Assembly (NCBI GenBank): GCA_016873575.1
Contig: VGWY01000154.1
Span: 1-6,096 of the forward strand
DNA length: 6,096 nt
Direction: 5' to 3'
Origin: Nitrospira sp.
Lineage (GTDB): Bacteria; Nitrospirota; Thermodesulfovibrionia; Thermodesulfovibrionales; SM23-35
Part shown: one piece after another, positions 4,834 through 6,096 of the stretch
Layout of the letters: every line of letters begins with the position of its first letter
Position numbering within the stretch: the stretch's first letter is position 1
Made by a program: the position numbers and the translations under genes
Notes under the pieces: model-generated
What the model was told of the DNA's origin: nothing
Databases searched by the model: none
The model's input: only the letters and a program-made list of their open reading frames with translations

Positions 4834-6021
4834 ATGAATAGAAGGGCTGTTATTACAGGTATAGGGGTTATTTCAGCCATAGGACAGGGACTCAGTGAGT
4901 ACTGGGACGCCCTTTGCAAAGGTATATGCGGTATCGGTGAGGTTACTCTCTTTGACACATCAGGTTACCGTGGCAGGCTTGCTGCCGAGGTAAGAGGTGT
5001 TCATACAGAAGGCAGAAGACTATCAAGGTGTGATATCATTGGACTCATTGCATGGGATGAGGCAGCAAAGGATTCAGACTTTCATACTATAGATATCTCA
5101 TCAGATAGGATTGGTATCTGCATTGGGAGTGGTGCAGGTGGTCTTCTTAGTGCAGAGATATTCAGGCGAGAAACTGTAAAAGCGGGTAAAGGCAGGCCAG
5201 GTTTGCTTGTACCTTTTGCAACCTATGCCTTTACAGATTTGCTTGCAATGAAGGCAGGTGTTCGTGGTCCCAGAACCACCATATCAACAGCATGTTCTTC
5301 TTCAGCTACTGCAATTGGTATTTCATCTGAATGGATTAAGAACGGCCTGAGCGATATGGTGATTACAGGTGGAAGCGAGTCTCTTTCAGAAACAACATTC
5401 TCTGGATTCAATGCCTTACGGTCTGTTGATGAGGTTCCATGCAGACCGTTTGACAGAGAACGAAAAGGGATTTCTTTAGGTGAAGGAGCAGCAATTATTA
5501 TTGTTGAGGAATATAATCATGCACTGAGAAGGGGTGCCAACATATATGCGGAGATTTTGGGCTATGGTATTTCTGGAGATGCATACCATGTTACCGCACC
5601 TGATTCAGATGGGAAAGGGATTGTGAGGGCGATTGAGATGGCATTCAGGAATGCAAGTTATCGTAAGGAAGAAATTCAGTACATCAATGCCCATGGTACA
5701 GGTACTCCTGCAAACGACCTTGCTGAGACGAGGGCTATTAAACACTTCTTTGGTGAAAGGGTATACCATATACCTGTAAGTTCGACAAAATCAATGATCG
5801 GTCACTGTCTTGGCGCTGCAGGTGCACTTGAGACAGTAGCAACATTGTTGCCAATTATCAAAGGATTTTTACCACCAACCGTAAACTATAAAAATCCTGA
5901 TCCAGATTGTGACCTCGATTATGTACCTGAACCGAGGAAGATGTCTGTCAACACTGCCATGAGTCTCTCGGTGGCATTTGGGGGGAACAATACTGCATTG
6001 GTTCTGAGGGGAATGAATTAA
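4834..6021 (+). CDS. fabF: beta-ketoacyl-ACP synthase, KAS II / FabF type
   Basis: A 395-residue cytoplasmic thiolase-fold condensing enzyme that joins an acyl primer to malonyl-ACP with loss of CO2. It starts with the family motif RRAVITGIGVIS. The nucleophile is Cys154 in STACSSSATA, with His287 in NAHGTGTPAND, Lys319 in STKSMIGH and His324 in GHCLGAAGALE. Spacing of His, Lys and His equals that of E. coli FabF (303, 335, 340), so the enzyme should be active and is not a chain-length-factor type lacking Cys. It is about 17 residues shorter than E. coli FabF, mostly before the active-site Cys. The C-terminal gate reads SVAFGGNN instead of SFGFGGTN. An in-frame TAG (4831-4833) directly before ATG 4834 fixes the start; no good ribosome binding site is seen. 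A housekeeping fabF usually sits beside acpP or fabG. Here it follows lolA, which suggests a specialised acyl-chain or polyene pathway; a housekeeping role cannot be excluded. The gene symbol denotes family only. Confidence 0.93.
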   Translation: MNRRAVITGIGVISAIGQGLSEYWDALCKGICGIGEVTLFDTSGYRGRLAAEVRGVHTEGRRLSRCDIIGLIAWDEAAKDSDFHTIDISSDRIGICIGSGAGGLLSAEIFRRETVKAGKGRPGLLVPFATYAFTDLLAMKAGVRGPRTTISTACSSSATAIGISSEWIKNGLSDMVITGGSESLSETTFSGFNALRSVDEVPCRPFDRERKGISLGEGAAIIIVEEYNHALRRGANIYAEILGYGISGDAYHVTAPDSDGKGIVRAIEMAFRNASYRKEEIQYINAHGTGTPANDLAETRAIKHFFGERVYHIPVSSTKSMIGHCLGAAGALETVATLLPIIKGFLPPTVNYKNPDPDCDLDYVPEPRKMSVNTAMSLSVAFGGNNTALVLRGMN

Positions 6022-6034
6022 ATAATACAATTAA

Positions 6035-6060
6035 CCACAGAGCACACAGAGGGCACAGAG
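6035..6060 (+). repeat. CCACAGAG repeat copy with three 9-base units
   Basis: Just after the ketosynthase gene, three successive 9-base units share the core CACAGAG: ACCACAGAG (6034-6042), CACACAGAG (6043-6051) and GGCACAGAG (6052-6060). The left border AATTAACCAC equals that of the copy at 1730. Other copies have two units, so this one may show unit expansion. An inverse partner, if any, would lie beyond the window or be missing, since an ATG follows at 6067. Confidence 0.7.
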
Positions 6061-6066
6061 AAATAC

Positions 6067-6096
6067 ATGAATAAATTTAAAAAAGAAAGGATTTTT
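6067..6096 (+). CDS. possible start of a next gene, cut by the window edge
   Basis: ATG at 6067 opens a frame to the window end encoding MNKFKKERIF. Its position right after the CCACAGAG copy mirrors the starts at 779 and 1859. Ten codons cannot be assigned to a family, no ribosome binding site is visible, and chance is a real alternative. Confidence 0.25.
   Translation, partial: MNKFKKERIF

Overview
The window is a compact accessory-type stretch with all genes on the + strand and an AT-leaning, roughly 40% GC composition judged by eye. In order it holds the 3' end of a TPR-repeat protein, three genes related to the 2-hydroxyacyl-CoA dehydratase / benzoyl-CoA reductase activation machinery, a LolA-like periplasmic carrier and a FabF-type ketosynthase. 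A possible next gene starts in the last 30 bases. LolA implies a diderm bacterium. Oxygen-sensitive BadF/HgdC-type activases point to an anaerobe. Gene junctions crowded with CCACAGAG-type and GTCATT...AATGAC-type dispersed repeats are what I would expect from an uncultured Nitrospirota- or Desulfobacterota-like genome, but that placement is a guess.

Layout. 1-530: C-terminal TPR region of a longer protein. 531-778: a gene-free gap filled by a repeat composite, in which an inverted pair of CCACAGAG motifs encloses two near-identical CCACGGG...CCCGTGG stem-loops. 779-1729: DUF2229/COG3580-like protein carrying an in-frame palindromic repeat. 1730-1841: a second CCACAGAG inverted pair, starting at the base after the stop codon. 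1859-2962: COG3581-like protein. 2967-3010: a C6/G6 hairpin repeat. 3044-3988: BadF/BadG/BcrA/BcrD-type ATPase with both iron-sulfur cysteines. 3985-4653: LolA-like protein, overlapping the activase by ATGA, with a signal peptide partly encoded by another CCACAGAG copy. 4654-4833: a gap with a four-hairpin repeat and a TTGACA box. 4834-6021: ketosynthase with an intact Cys-His-Lys active site. 6035-6060: another CCACAGAG copy.

How the genes may work together. The three activase-type genes look like a split version of the very large multidomain 'acyl-CoA dehydratase activase' proteins found in many anaerobes. The ATPase has the residues needed to push an electron at low potential, and the two DUF2229-class proteins are its likely partners; the substrate is unknown. 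Translational overlap with lolA, followed by a ketosynthase, suggests that the electron-activation module is tied to an acyl-chain or envelope-lipid pathway. This is inference: no acyl carrier protein, reductase, dehydratase or transferase lies within the window.

The most distinctive feature is repeat exaptation. Each of the five gaps between successive genes, plus two coding regions, holds a palindromic or dispersed repeat. One repeat encodes about 28 residues inside a conserved enzyme family and another supplies part of a signal peptide.
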